Below are positions 54,143-63,027 of a stretch of 64,000 nucleotides of DNA, piece by piece. Within the stretch, counting starts at the first letter, position 1. The number at the start of each line of letters is the position of its first letter. Source of the DNA: Planctomycetota bacterium (GTDB taxonomy: Bacteria > Planctomycetota > Phycisphaerae > Phycisphaerales > Phycisphaeraceae). The DNA is taken from the NCBI GenBank assembly GCA_016350165.1, contig CP066225.1, positions 3,162,001 through 3,226,000 of the forward strand. The letters are read 5' to 3'. A model generated the notes under the pieces. That model was not told where the DNA came from. It searched no databases and worked only from the letters and a program-made list of their open reading frames with translations. The position numbers and the translations under genes are program-made.

Positions 54143-54215
54143 ATGGAGCCGATGGGGATTGAACCCACAACCTCTGCATCACAAACACAGCGCTCTGCCT
54201 CTTGAGCTACGGTTC
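54143..54215 (-). tRNA. tRNA-like gene, anticodon best read as UGU (Thr), atypical
   Basis: A 73-base cloverleaf on the minus strand: acceptor GGAACCG/CGGCTCC (one A-C mismatch at pair 4-69), D arm GCTC-AAGAGGCA-GAGC, anticodon stem CTGTG/TGCAG with two G-U pairs and loop TTTGTGA, 5-base variable loop, T arm GTGGG-TTCAATC-CCCAT, discriminator A, CCA not encoded. With standard spacing the anticodon is TGT. G at position 37 is unusual for Thr, and the loop also contains TTGTGAT as in His, but that reading breaks the stem and lacks the His discriminator. It may be divergent or decaying. Flanked by folE and mnmD on the same strand. Confidence 0.7.
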
Positions 54216-54379
54216 CAAAACAACGACAGGCATCCCAGTTGATAATTCGCACGTCTCAGTGCAAACACACTATCCCTCATGTGTTGTGACTATTTTCTCA
54301 AACTTAACTCAGTATGGCAAATCAAAAATACGCTTACTTGCTATCCTACCTATCTTTACGTTCGCTCATCCCCATCCTG

Positions 54380-55099
54380 TTATGCCGTTTCATACGCACC
54401 AATAAGCATTTCTCGCTTACGCCCAAACCCCTTCACTTTACTCATTGTATAGCCATGATTCATCAAACCTCGTCTCACAAAACCAGCCGCTGTAAACGTT
54501 GCAATGGTCCCCCCTTTAGCAGTTAATTGCCCTATTTTTTCAAAGACATGCTCCGACCACATTCCTTCGTTCTTACTAGGCGAGAACCCATCAAGATACC
54601 ACGCGTCAGCTTTGAAATTCATATCATCAATTGTCTCATTGATATCGCCGCAAATTAATAGTAATTGAATATCACTATCGGCCTGGATCAAGTGTTTACC
54701 TGCTTCCAAATCATTTGGATAGTTTTTCGCAAGTTGTTCACCAAGAGTCCTCAATTCACCAAACATCTCAGCCGCACGCATGATCTCTGTCGCACTAAGT
54801 GGATACATTTCAAACGAAATAAACTTGAGTACGGCATTTTGATTCACAGCCTTTTGTTTTTTCGCTTCCAACCACGCACGCCATGTCACAAGAAAATTCA
54901 GCCCCGTCCCAAACCCTGTTTCAGCAATTGTAAACTCCTCGCACCCTTCAAACCGTTGCGGTAAATCGTTGCCAGTCAAAAACACATACGTCGTTTCCTT
55001 AACTCCGCCTTCAACTGAGTAATAAACATCATCAAACTGTTCACTACGCAGCGTTCCATCATTACCCCACGATAGTCTTGGTTTACCAATCTTGCTCAT
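54380..55099 (-). CDS. mnmD: tRNA (5-methylaminomethyl-2-thiouridine)(34) methyltransferase, stand-alone MnmD
   Basis: 239-residue SAM-dependent enzyme that would methylate the wobble uridine side chain (nm5 to mnm5). The DUF752/MnmD features are clear: WGNDGTLRSEQFDDVYYS, IAETGFGTGLNFL (SAM motif I, about 60-72), DAWYLDGFSPSKNEGMW (about 170-186), ATFTAAGFVRRGL and FGRKREMLIG at the C-terminus. In E. coli this domain is fused to the MnmC oxidase; here it is alone, as in several other phyla. The start at 55099 (MSKIGKP) is preferred; a GTG at 55120 in the same frame is possible. A terminator of the upstream GH20 gene separates them. Confidence 0.93.
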   Translation of the reverse strand: MSKIGKPRLSWGNDGTLRSEQFDDVYYSVEGGVKETTYVFLTGNDLPQRFEGCEEFTIAETGFGTGLNFLVTWRAWLEAKKQKAVNQNAVLKFISFEMYPLSATEIMRAAEMFGELRTLGEQLAKNYPNDLEAGKHLIQADSDIQLLLICGDINETIDDMNFKADAWYLDGFSPSKNEGMWSEHVFEKIGQLTAKGGTIATFTAAGFVRRGLMNHGYTMSKVKGFGRKREMLIGAYETA

Positions 55100-55124
55100 A
55101 TCTACATCATAGCTCCTCACAAGC

Positions 55125-55158
55125 CAATAAAAAAACGCCCAGTCAGACTGAGCGTTTT
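55125..55158 (-). terminator. Bidirectional terminator downstream of the GH20 gene
   Basis: ACGC-CAGT / ACTG-GCGT stem (55134-55155) with one mismatch. On the minus strand it is followed by TTTTTTTATTGG; on the plus strand by TTTTT. Confidence 0.82.
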
Positions 55159-55178
55159 TGAATCATCATTAACTAAGC

Positions 55179-57092
55179 CTATTGAACACTGATCTCAAAC
55201 TTCGCTGCAGGCAAAACAAACGGCTCAGCATTCTCAAGCATCTTCAAGATATTCTCGAATCTGCCAACACTGTCCTTCAATCCACCTTCACGGTTGCGGC
55301 TCAACCAACTCTCACTGTAAGGCTTAATGTATGCACGCAACTCTTCAGCCAATTCCTTACGCTTCGCTTCACTCAGCAAATCATACGAAGCAACATCCTC
55401 TTCAATACGTGCTTTATTCAAGTGCGTTGAAATCTGAATCAACTTCGCACCAAGCTTCATTTCATTCACAATCTGAGCAGCATCAGTACGCTTCATCTTC
55501 GCGCCATCAAGCATATCGATTACTTCTTGCATGATCTGCTCAGCTTCGCCAAGATTTTCTACAGTAATCGGCCCAATGTTAAACCAAGGCATTTTGAATG
55601 TATTATCACCAAGGTACTTATTCTCAAGACGCTGCATCAACCAACCCAATGAGTTCTTGCTCACTTTCGATGTCTGTACTGGCACGCGACCAGCTTTTAA
55701 TACAGCCTCACCAACAACACCTGCTTCATCCATGAATACATGTGTATCAAGCGCCTTCGCTACGTCTAACTTCTCGTTAGACTCAAGTGACCAGCTAACC
55801 GCTGCACCGTACAGATAACCTGGATAACTGATATCCAATGGCTGCCAGTGACCATTGTCACCCCAGTCAGTATTCAAGAAACCAATCGCGCCATTCAACT
55901 TACCGTAGTAAGCAGCATTACGCTGATTCGCGAGTGTATTTTCGGTACGACCCATCACTGCAAGGAACGAGCATGTACTCGGGCACACGTAGAACGGCTT
56001 GCCCGATTCGCCCAGAATCTTACATTCCTTTTCAAACGGATGGTCATCCTCATAACCCCAGTTCATCGCCACGATATTATCAGGCAACTCGCTCACCAAC
56101 TCAGGATAGTGCAGCAGAATGTCAGCCCAGAACTGAACCTTCTTGCCATACTTATTCGCTGCAAGATCATGCACCTTCAATAAGTAGTCAAGATAAACGC
56201 GGCCTTTCCCCTTCTCCGCACACAATTCTTTCGTTCTAACCTTACCAAGGTCAAAAGTCTCATCCATACCAATGTTGAACGTATCGCTGCTGAAGCTTGG
56301 CAACAATTTGCTGCACATATCATCAATCAAAGCAATCGCGCGATCATCCGTTGGGCATAAACTCACAGGGTTTGGTACCCACCATGGCTCTTTCAACTCA
56401 TCACGCCAGAAACCATCAGGTGCCTCAGCATACTGACGATACGGCTCATGCTTACACCAACGTTCCATGTGGCCAAACGTATTTTGGTTAGGCACGAGAT
56501 CAATAAAGAAATCATTGCACCAGCCATCAAGCACTTTGCATTGTTCTGGAGTCATCGGCGAAGCCTCTTCCCAAACAACCTCATGGCCTTCATACGCATA
56601 TGTGTGTTCCATGTACAACTGAACTTCATTTATCTTCAGCTCAGCGAACATTTCCATCAACATACGCAATGTTTCCATCGTCGGAACCTTGTCACGACTA
56701 ATGTCCATCATCACGCCACGATGCTTAAAGTCTGGATAGTCACTCACCTTCATACAAGGCAAGCCGCCTTTAGCCTGACGTGCGATTTGCTTCACAGTCA
56801 TCAGACCATAAAACACACCCGCTTCATCAGCGCCAATAATTTCAATGCCATCACCACTTATTTCAAGTGTATAGCCTTGTTCTTCTAACACGCGATTAGC
56901 ATCAACCGACAACGCAATCTTCACCGCATCATTCGCTTGATCACAAACTGGTGCAATCGCGTCAAAAGCAACAGCTTTTACACGTGCTGCAAAATCGTCA
57001 CTAAGACCATTACACGTTACATTCAGTTGGCTACCGACTTTCAGCAGTCCTTCAGTAACGGCCATCTCTCTTGGTTGAGGAGCAAGTATCAA
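55179..57092 (-). CDS. Beta-N-acetylhexosaminidase-like protein (GH20)
   Basis: 637 residues, no signal peptide, so probably cytoplasmic. The N-terminal non-catalytic alpha/beta domain (about 1-115) ends in GVFYGLMTVKQI. The TIM barrel begins FKHRGVMMDISRDKVPTMET, with EVQLYMEHTYAYEGHE. The catalytic Asp-Glu pair is in FNIGMDETFDLG (about residues 275-279), as in GH20. Later strands show VQFWADI, AMNWGYED and GFLNTDWGDNGHW. It would release GlcNAc or GalNAc from imported saccharides. The start is TTG at 57092, supported by AAAGGA; the next in-frame ATG is nine codons later. It is 144 bases downstream of murQ on the same strand, so part of an amino-sugar gene set. Confidence 0.85.
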   Translation of the reverse strand: MILAPQPREMAVTEGLLKVGSQLNVTCNGLSDDFAARVKAVAFDAIAPVCDQANDAVKIALSVDANRVLEEQGYTLEISGDGIEIIGADEAGVFYGLMTVKQIARQAKGGLPCMKVSDYPDFKHRGVMMDISRDKVPTMETLRMLMEMFAELKINEVQLYMEHTYAYEGHEVVWEEASPMTPEQCKVLDGWCNDFFIDLVPNQNTFGHMERWCKHEPYRQYAEAPDGFWRDELKEPWWVPNPVSLCPTDDRAIALIDDMCSKLLPSFSSDTFNIGMDETFDLGKVRTKELCAEKGKGRVYLDYLLKVHDLAANKYGKKVQFWADILLHYPELVSELPDNIVAMNWGYEDDHPFEKECKILGESGKPFYVCPSTCSFLAVMGRTENTLANQRNAAYYGKLNGAIGFLNTDWGDNGHWQPLDISYPGYLYGAAVSWSLESNEKLDVAKALDTHVFMDEAGVVGEAVLKAGRVPVQTSKVSKNSLGWLMQRLENKYLGDNTFKMPWFNIGPITVENLGEAEQIMQEVIDMLDGAKMKRTDAAQIVNEMKLGAKLIQISTHLNKARIEEDVASYDLLSEAKRKELAEELRAYIKPYSESWLSRNREGGLKDSVGRFENILKMLENAEPFVLPAAKFEISVQ

Positions 57093-57236
57093 TGTGCATT
57101 CCTTTGAATTTCGCAGCCTCTAAGCTACGCATAATCAACTAATAAGAGCCGCGTCTATGCGCGGCATCACCCGTTTAAACTTGACCCACACTGAACCTTC
57201 ACCCAATCAACGTCATCCCCCACCTTTTTATATTCT

Positions 57237-58181
57237 TTATTGTGGTCGCCCAATGATCGGATGCAGCTTATTGTCATTGGCTTCAAGCAATGCTCTCGCT
57301 TCATCCGCACTCACGTCTTTCTTACTCATGATCAACGCGACCTTCACGTGCCCATCAGCTTCATTTAAAAGCTTCGCAGCTCCTGCACGATCAAGTTCCG
57401 TCTGGCCCATCAGCATACGTGTCGCACGGTCAACTAACTTCACGTTAGTCGCTTTCACGTCCACCATCAGGTTCCCCCAAACCTTACCTAGTTTCGTCAT
57501 CGTGATCGTCGTGATCATATTGAGCGCAAGCTTCGTAGCCGTGCCTGACTTCATACGTGTTGAACCAGTCACAACCTCAGGGCCGACTATCAATTCAATC
57601 TTATGATCAACTGTCGCAGGGAACTTCGCTTCAATCGCATCAAGCTCAACACAGCTAACAAACGTTGTCACACCGCCACGCTTCTGAACATATTCCAACG
57701 CACCCCATACGTAAGGCGTCGTTCCCCCCGCGGCTATACCAACCATCACATCATTTTCGTTGATCCCCAACCCATCCAAGACCTCATAAGACCCCTCGTA
57801 AACATCTTCTTTGCTTTCGCTACTTTTACGCAACGCACCATCGCCGCCAGCAATGATTCCGACAACCATACTCGGATCAGCCTGGAACGTTGGCGGTATT
57901 TCACTTGCATCCAGCACGCCCAATCGCCCACTCGTGCCTGCACCGATATACATGATGCGGCCACCCTTTTTCATTCGCTCAACAATCGCATCAACCAAAC
58001 CAGCAATCGCTGGTACCGCCTTCTCGACAGCATCTGCAATCTTGCGATCCTCATCGTTCATCACACGAAGCATCCCCTCGGTCGTCAGCGTATCCAATTC
58101 ACACGACGCCTCCAGACGCTTCTCTGTTGTTAGATGTCCCCGGTCCTCATACTGTTCCGCATTATTCACTAACTGACTCAC
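57237..58181 (-). CDS. murQ: N-acetylmuramic acid 6-phosphate etherase
   Basis: 314-residue cytoplasmic lyase that removes the D-lactyl group from MurNAc-6-phosphate to give GlcNAc-6-phosphate, a step of peptidoglycan sugar recycling. The SIS domain carries MYIGAGTSGRLGVLDASEIP (about 73-92), and the second signature is GSTRMKSGTATKLALN (about 198-213). The start codon is GTG at 58181 with AAGGCG upstream, and it overlaps the end of the kinase gene by 20 bases, so the two are coupled. Other MurQ-specific segments (LTTEKRLEAS, PPTFQADPSMVVGIIAGG) are intact, so it should be active. Confidence 0.96.
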   Translation of the reverse strand: MSQLVNNAEQYEDRGHLTTEKRLEASCELDTLTTEGMLRVMNDEDRKIADAVEKAVPAIAGLVDAIVERMKKGGRIMYIGAGTSGRLGVLDASEIPPTFQADPSMVVGIIAGGDGALRKSSESKEDVYEGSYEVLDGLGINENDVMVGIAAGGTTPYVWGALEYVQKRGGVTTFVSCVELDAIEAKFPATVDHKIELIVGPEVVTGSTRMKSGTATKLALNMITTITMTKLGKVWGNLMVDVKATNVKLVDRATRMLMGQTELDRAGAAKLLNEADGHVKVALIMSKKDVSADEARALLEANDNKLHPIIGRPQ

Positions 58182-59157
58182 GCGTTGTCGCCTTACGTCT
58201 TGATGCCTGATGAATTCGAATCTCAGTCTCGCTCATTCCCTCATGTCTCATGCGGGTTCGCAAGTACTTTGCCTGTGCCACACTCGCCGCTCCAATGCTC
58301 GCCGCAAACGGACTGCTTTCCGCTCGCTCAACGACCCATTGCTCCGGTGCTGCCGGCGTCAGATCATCTGCAATCATCGTACGCAACTGCAGCAACGCAG
58401 GCTCAAATACTAACGACATTCCGCCCATCAAATAAATATAGTTCGGACGATATATCGCCAGTAAAATTCTGATACCCCTCGCCAAACCACCTATCGCAAC
58501 CTGCATCCGATCATGATCTAAACTCTCAGCCGGATCGTCAATCGGCACACCAGCTTCCCTCAGCATATTCGCACCAACATACGCTTCCAGTGAACCTCGC
58601 CCACTGCCCGCAATCATTGGTGCATCCTCTTCGCCACCAGACACATCCAAGTGCCCAAAGTGTCCCGGCGTACCGCGTGTAATCACCAGCGGTATCCCAT
58701 CATCCAGTACTGCACCACCAAGCCCAGTCCCCATCGATAAGTATATCGCTCGCCCTGATACCGGATTCCTTTGATGTTCGCACAACGCTGCACTCAGTGC
58801 ATCCGTCAATGCTAACACCTCAGCCTTCACACCCAACACTGTTGGTAACCACTCACCAATCTTCATCCCCTTCATCGCTGGAATATTCGATGCATGTTCC
58901 AGCACACCATCCGCATTCACAGGACCCGCCAACGAAACACCAATCGCATTGATTTCGTCTCGCTCGATCTGACGCTCTCCCATCCCCAAAACTTCATCCA
59001 GCAAATCAGACAATTCAGCAGCTAATTCACCAAGCGATGGCTGCTTGCGATACGGTCCTCGCAAAACCACCTCATCCTCGCCGCACAGCAACGAAATCTT
59101 CGTCGCGCTGCCGCCGATATCAATTCCCACTGAAATGGCATCTTTCATCTCTATCAT
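58162..59157 (-). CDS. ROK family sugar kinase lacking the zinc-binding motif
   Basis: 331 residues from 59157 (MIEMKDAISVGIDIGG); a longer frame to 59217 starts with TTG and adds a non-conserved tail. The ASKHA phosphate motifs are present: VGIDIGGSATK (phosphate 1), GVSLAGPVNADG, the adenosine/phosphate loop MGTGLGGAVLDDG, and GHFGHLDV in place of the usual GxxGHxxV. The C-x-C-G-x-x-G-C-x-E zinc site of typical ROK proteins is missing; the region reads MIAGSGRGSLEAYVG. It overlaps murQ by 20 bases, so its likely role is to phosphorylate imported MurNAc (or GlcNAc) to give the MurQ substrate, replacing the PTS route. Substrate is inference from context. Confidence 0.85.
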   Translation of the reverse strand: MIEMKDAISVGIDIGGSATKISLLCGEDEVVLRGPYRKQPSLGELAAELSDLLDEVLGMGERQIERDEINAIGVSLAGPVNADGVLEHASNIPAMKGMKIGEWLPTVLGVKAEVLALTDALSAALCEHQRNPVSGRAIYLSMGTGLGGAVLDDGIPLVITRGTPGHFGHLDVSGGEEDAPMIAGSGRGSLEAYVGANMLREAGVPIDDPAESLDHDRMQVAIGGLARGIRILLAIYRPNYIYLMGGMSLVFEPALLQLRTMIADDLTPAAPEQWVVERAESSPFAASIGAASVAQAKYLRTRMRHEGMSETEIRIHQASRRKATTRESVSE

Positions 59158-59412
59158 GACGCATGGGCATCTGCTTCTTGCATATTCACTGTCAACTGTG
59201 ATTGACTCCGTCTCCAACGCCTCGCGCCAAACTACGTGTCGATCCTCCCTTAACAGGTCAGATATGCCTTATGTCTCCCCCGAAGCTTCTGCCATTACTC
59301 CTCAATCTATCAGCGTCTATATCGGGTCACTTTTACTTCTTCATCAATTCCTTTTTAAAACCCGACTCCACACCGTGTTCTATTAGGCTACCCACCCCCA
59401 ATATTCAGAATA

Positions 59413-59442
59413 ACTGGGACAAACCGTTAAGTCTGACCCAGT
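59413..59442 (-). terminator. Weak hairpin after the symporter gene
   Basis: ACTGGG (59413-59418) / CCCAGT (59437-59442) with an 18-base loop, 16 bases past the symporter stop on the minus strand. Only TTATT follows, so it may be a weak terminator or an RNA-stability element in the 240-base gap before the kinase gene. Confidence 0.35.
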
Positions 59443-59457
59443 CTAATTTGTTTAGTC

Positions 59458-61374
59458 TTAAACCTTTGCAGCAACCTTAGCAGCCTTCTTCGCAGCCTTC
59501 TCTTCAATCTCTAGCTGCTTCTTCTCTGCCTGATCTCTCACGAGATTCTCTGGGCTCTTACCCAAAGCACAGATCGTAAACGTAATCGGCGTCGCAATCA
59601 GCATCCAGTAAGGCCACTGAATCACATGACGTTCCAGCCAAGCCGACCAATCATCTGGTGTCGTATCAACAAATCCGCTGAGCAAAGCATTCCAGAATGA
59701 ACCATCGATGGAGAACGCCATGCCATTTTCAAGCCACCACCAAACAGTTGCAGAGTTGTTCAATGTAAACACAAGTGTTGCACCAACAACCATCGCAGCA
59801 ATCGCACTTACAGAATTACCACGTTTCTTGGTAAGTACTGCAACGAGGAACACGCCCAGCAAACCAGCATATGGGTATGACATCACGCCCAATGCGAAGG
59901 AGAGCAGGTCGGTAAACGTTCTTGCAAGGTAGATCGAAAGAACACCAAATACCGTCAGCATTACACCGACGATCGCAACCATGATGCGTGAGAAGAACAA
60001 CGTCTGTTTAGGAGTAAGTTTGTAACCCAGTTTTTCAGCTACTGGAGCAATGATGTCAGTCACTGCTGTTGATGACATTGAGTTCACCGCACTGTCATAT
60101 GTACTCATCGCCGCAGCCAGTAAGCCGGCAACAGCCAAGCCAGCGACAATCGTTGGCATCTCATTCTTCATGAACATTGGGAACACGAAGCCAGAAGTTT
60201 CCTTCGAAAGAATCTCAGCAGGAGCCATGATGTCAGGTCGTGCATAATAGAACGACAGCAACAAGCCAACGATCACGAACAGGAACACAACTGGGATGCT
60301 GAACAGAATCGCGCTGACCATACCCCAACTTGCTCTCGCAGGTGACTTCGTCGTCATCGTACGCTGAACCATATCTTGGTCAACACCATAACTCGCCATC
60401 GTGCCTAAAATCGAAGCCAATGCCGCGATAAAAGTAAACATCTTCCAGTATTCAAAACCGCTAACCTTGCTCCAACCCCAGTCCCAAAGGTTGAGTTTAT
60501 TCTTGGTGAATGCAGTACCGTCATCGTTCATCTTCTGAACCAGTACTGTTTCCTTAACGCTTTCGCTCAAGCCATCGTTAACCGCACCGGTATCTTCCAC
60601 CGCCTCATCAGTCGCCGCCCCGCTTTCAACCTGCTTTACCTCAAACACTTTCGCTTGAGTCAGTTCTTTCATCACATCTGTATCAGCAGGCAAGCTTGTG
60701 TAGATCCATACAATCGCGAAGATCACAGCACCTGTCATCACGAAGAACTGGATCACGTCCGTCCAGATCACCGCTGTAATACCACCAAAAGCAACATAAA
60801 CCACACCAATAATCCCAAGGATAATCAGTGTGAAGATCATGAACATGTCCTGCTCGAGGAATCGTTGCATGAACGTCATGTTCTCAGTTTCAGGATTCAG
60901 GAACCGCTCGCCAAAGATCAACAGTGCAAACGGAATACCCACCATGTAAAAGCGTGAACCTGATGAAAGCAAACGTCCAAAGAAGAACGTAATACTCGCA
61001 GCAATCTTCGCTCCACTACCCATTCGCTGCCCAAGGTAACCGTAAATCGTCACAGTACCCGCTTTATAGAACGCAGGAATCAGCATCCATGCCACCAAAA
61101 TCGCAGCAATAATCCCGCCGATATTCAAAATCATGTAACTGATGTCACCATTAAACGTACTCTGTGGCACACCAATAAAGGTCGCCGCACTCAAAGCCGT
61201 TGCAAGCACCGAAATACTCGCCGCCCACGTCGGAATCTTTCGGCCGCCTAAAAAATACGTCTCTTCGTCTTTCTGACCTTTTGAAGCAAATAGACCCACC
61301 ACGATCATGACCGCCATGTAGCCAGCGATCACGAGCCAGTCCAATGCACCAAATGCTGCAAGTGTGTACGTCAT
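59458..61374 (-). CDS. Sodium:solute symporter (SSS family)
   Basis: 638-residue inner-membrane transporter with about 13-14 TM helices. SSS features: DWLVIAGYMAVMIVVGLFAS, EETYFLGGRKIPTWAASISV, LATALSAATFIGVPQ, GGITAVIWTDVIQF and ASYGVDQDMVQR, then MSTYDSAVNSMSST. A hydrophilic insert of some 65 residues (about 240-305, rich in Asp, Glu and Val) separates two middle helices, and the C-terminus is a Lys/Ala-rich tail. The substrate is not readable; next to the ROK kinase, MurQ and GH20 genes, uptake of MurNAc, anhydro-MurNAc or GlcNAc with sodium is the natural guess. The start at 61374 has GGATGAACTG upstream. A 555-base leader region precedes it. Confidence 0.92.
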   Translation of the reverse strand: MTYTLAAFGALDWLVIAGYMAVMIVVGLFASKGQKDEETYFLGGRKIPTWAASISVLATALSAATFIGVPQSTFNGDISYMILNIGGIIAAILVAWMLIPAFYKAGTVTIYGYLGQRMGSGAKIAASITFFFGRLLSSGSRFYMVGIPFALLIFGERFLNPETENMTFMQRFLEQDMFMIFTLIILGIIGVVYVAFGGITAVIWTDVIQFFVMTGAVIFAIVWIYTSLPADTDVMKELTQAKVFEVKQVESGAATDEAVEDTGAVNDGLSESVKETVLVQKMNDDGTAFTKNKLNLWDWGWSKVSGFEYWKMFTFIAALASILGTMASYGVDQDMVQRTMTTKSPARASWGMVSAILFSIPVVFLFVIVGLLLSFYYARPDIMAPAEILSKETSGFVFPMFMKNEMPTIVAGLAVAGLLAAAMSTYDSAVNSMSSTAVTDIIAPVAEKLGYKLTPKQTLFFSRIMVAIVGVMLTVFGVLSIYLARTFTDLLSFALGVMSYPYAGLLGVFLVAVLTKKRGNSVSAIAAMVVGATLVFTLNNSATVWWWLENGMAFSIDGSFWNALLSGFVDTTPDDWSAWLERHVIQWPYWMLIATPITFTICALGKSPENLVRDQAEKKQLEIEEKAAKKAAKVAAKV

Positions 61375-61737
61375 CAGTTCATCCAGAATATGTTGTTGTT
61401 AAACATGCCCGACAGATGGTAGACCTCGTGTTCAACCTCCTCAGCAGCACTCACGTGCGACTTCAAAGATCCTCACTAATCCTCTCATGCATCAAGCCTC
61501 AATTGTCAATTTCACACTTCCCACACATCAACACAAGCGTGATATCTCAATCTGCATTTCCCAAACCATCCACCCTCTCAACGCCGCATGACCCCAATAT
61601 TCACTCAATCCTTCTTTATCAATGCAGCATCCCCTGGCACGTCCAAGCAGCATTTTCACACCACTTATCACGCCGAATTTTACCCAGAATAACAACCTTC
61701 AGCGTTGTATGCGCACGATCCGTCAGATTAAACGAAT

Positions 61738-61749
61738 TATTATATAATA
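61738..61749. promoter_or_regulatory. AT-rich palindrome, possible operator/promoter of the amino-sugar genes
   Basis: TATTATATAATA, a perfect 12-bp palindrome containing TATAAT, next to ACCGTAT. A related sequence, ATATTATATACGGT, lies at 63125-63138 upstream of the GntR/LacI regulator gene, so both may be bound by that regulator. Confidence 0.4.
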
Positions 61750-61876
61750 TACCGTATTTTGGCCATCACCGTCAACGGAAACTTGCCCCCTTTACCCCGC
61801 CTGATCCCCACCTTCCGCCTCTTTGATTTATCTGCTCGCAACAGATTCATAACCCCTTATAAACAAACATCTAAAG

Positions 61877-61906
61877 TAAAAAAGCCCTATCTGAAAAGAC
61901 AGGGCT
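61877..61906 (-). terminator. Rho-independent terminator of the GntR/LacI regulator gene
   Basis: On the minus strand AGCCCTGTCT-TTTC-AGATAGGGCT (one mismatch) is followed by TTTTTTAC, 24 bases after the stop codon. Confidence 0.88.
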
Positions 61907-61929
61907 TCTTGCTTCGTTTTCATTCTTTA

Positions 61930-63027
61930 TTACGTAGGTGAACCTGACGATTTTCTGATCACCAGTTCGGGCTGCAAAATCTGCGGATGCAACTTGTGAT
62001 CCTTATTTACCATATGCTCTCGCAGCGTCATCACAGCATTGTAGCCAATATCAACCAAAGGCTGCCTCAGTGTCGTCAGCGGAGGACTCAAGTGAGCTGC
62101 ACTCGCAGGATCATCAACACCAACAACCGAAATATCCTCAGGAATACGCAAACCAACCGTTGAGATCGCATCATACGTGTCCAGCGACAAGAAGTAACCA
62201 CCTGCAAATACAGCCGTTGGCCGATTCGCAGCATTCAGTACACGTGTCAGCTTCATTTTGTCCTGCGCCAGCAAATGCCAGCTGCTCGCCTGAACCACAA
62301 CACGATTTTCCTCAGGCACCATCAGCTCATCACACACCTGCTTGAAACCTTCAACACGTTCTGTACTCGTACTCAGGTCCTTCGCACCAACAACCAGGCA
62401 GAATCGTCTGTGGCCTAGACCATGCAAATGCCTGATCGCCTGTTGTGCCAGATTCGCATTATCCACGTCAAGATAAGGCACTTCGTCGTTCGGAGCCTTC
62501 GTACCAACAACCAGCACTGGCTGATTCCTGTTGGCCTTCGTCATATACTCCGCTAGCTCAGGTTGAGTCGGATTCACCAGCAAATGACCATCACAATCAA
62601 TACGTGGATCATTCTCGAAATGCATCATGTTTAAATCAATCGCATTCTCATGCGACGCCTGACGCATACCCTCAAGAATCTGACTGTGATAAATATCCGC
62701 AACCGATGCTTCCTTACGAATCACCAGCCCGAATCTGAATTCTCTTGTTTTGCTCTTTCGATCTTCAACCACAAACGTCCCACGGCCCTGCGTTCGCTCT
62801 AAATAACCAACATTCACTAAGTCCTGCAACGCTCTGTGCACCGTCACTAACGACACGCTCAGTTGACGACTCAGTTCCTTCGTACTTGGCATTCGAGCGC
62901 CCGGATGGAAATGACCAGTTTCAATCGCACTGACCACCGTTTCCTTCACCACCTCGTATAGCGGGCATCCAGCCTTCGGCTCAATTGGCTTCAATGTATT
63001 TGTATTTGGTGTGCTAGATGTCGTCAT
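61930..63027 (-). CDS. GntR-type HTH / LacI-type ligand-binding hybrid regulator
   Basis: 365 residues. GntR winged helix at about residues 20-85: CPLYEVVKETVVSAIETGHF, PGARMPSTKELSRQLSVSLV, TVHRALQDL, GYLERTQGRGTFVV. A LacI-like sugar-binding domain follows: FRFGLVIRKEASVADIYHSQ, VLVVGTKAPNDE, GHRRFCLVVGAKDL, PTAVFAGGYFL, ISVVGVDDPASAAHLSPPLT, TLRQPLVDIGYNA. AAGGA six bases before the ATG fixes the start. By position it is the likely controller of the symporter-kinase-murQ-GH20 set, with an amino sugar as possible effector. It has the same architecture as the regulator at 52168 but clear sequence divergence. Confidence 0.9.
   Translation of the reverse strand: MTTSSTPNTNTLKPIEPKAGCPLYEVVKETVVSAIETGHFHPGARMPSTKELSRQLSVSLVTVHRALQDLVNVGYLERTQGRGTFVVEDRKSKTREFRFGLVIRKEASVADIYHSQILEGMRQASHENAIDLNMMHFENDPRIDCDGHLLVNPTQPELAEYMTKANRNQPVLVVGTKAPNDEVPYLDVDNANLAQQAIRHLHGLGHRRFCLVVGAKDLSTSTERVEGFKQVCDELMVPEENRVVVQASSWHLLAQDKMKLTRVLNAANRPTAVFAGGYFLSLDTYDAISTVGLRIPEDISVVGVDDPASAAHLSPPLTTLRQPLVDIGYNAVMTLREHMVNKDHKLHPQILQPELVIRKSSGSPT

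Larger units (their letters stand above)
61375..61929. other. Intergenic region between the symporter and GntR/LacI regulator genes
   Basis: 555 bases. It holds the terminator of the regulator gene at its right end and an AT-rich palindrome (next entry). The open frame at 61344-61826 has no ribosome binding site and no protein-like character. Confidence 0.5.

Noticed and set aside
61344-61826. 160-codon plus-strand frame after the symporter start
   Set aside because: Mostly non-coding in character (His/Ser/Pro-rich), no start signal; the palindrome and promoter-like sequence lie within it.
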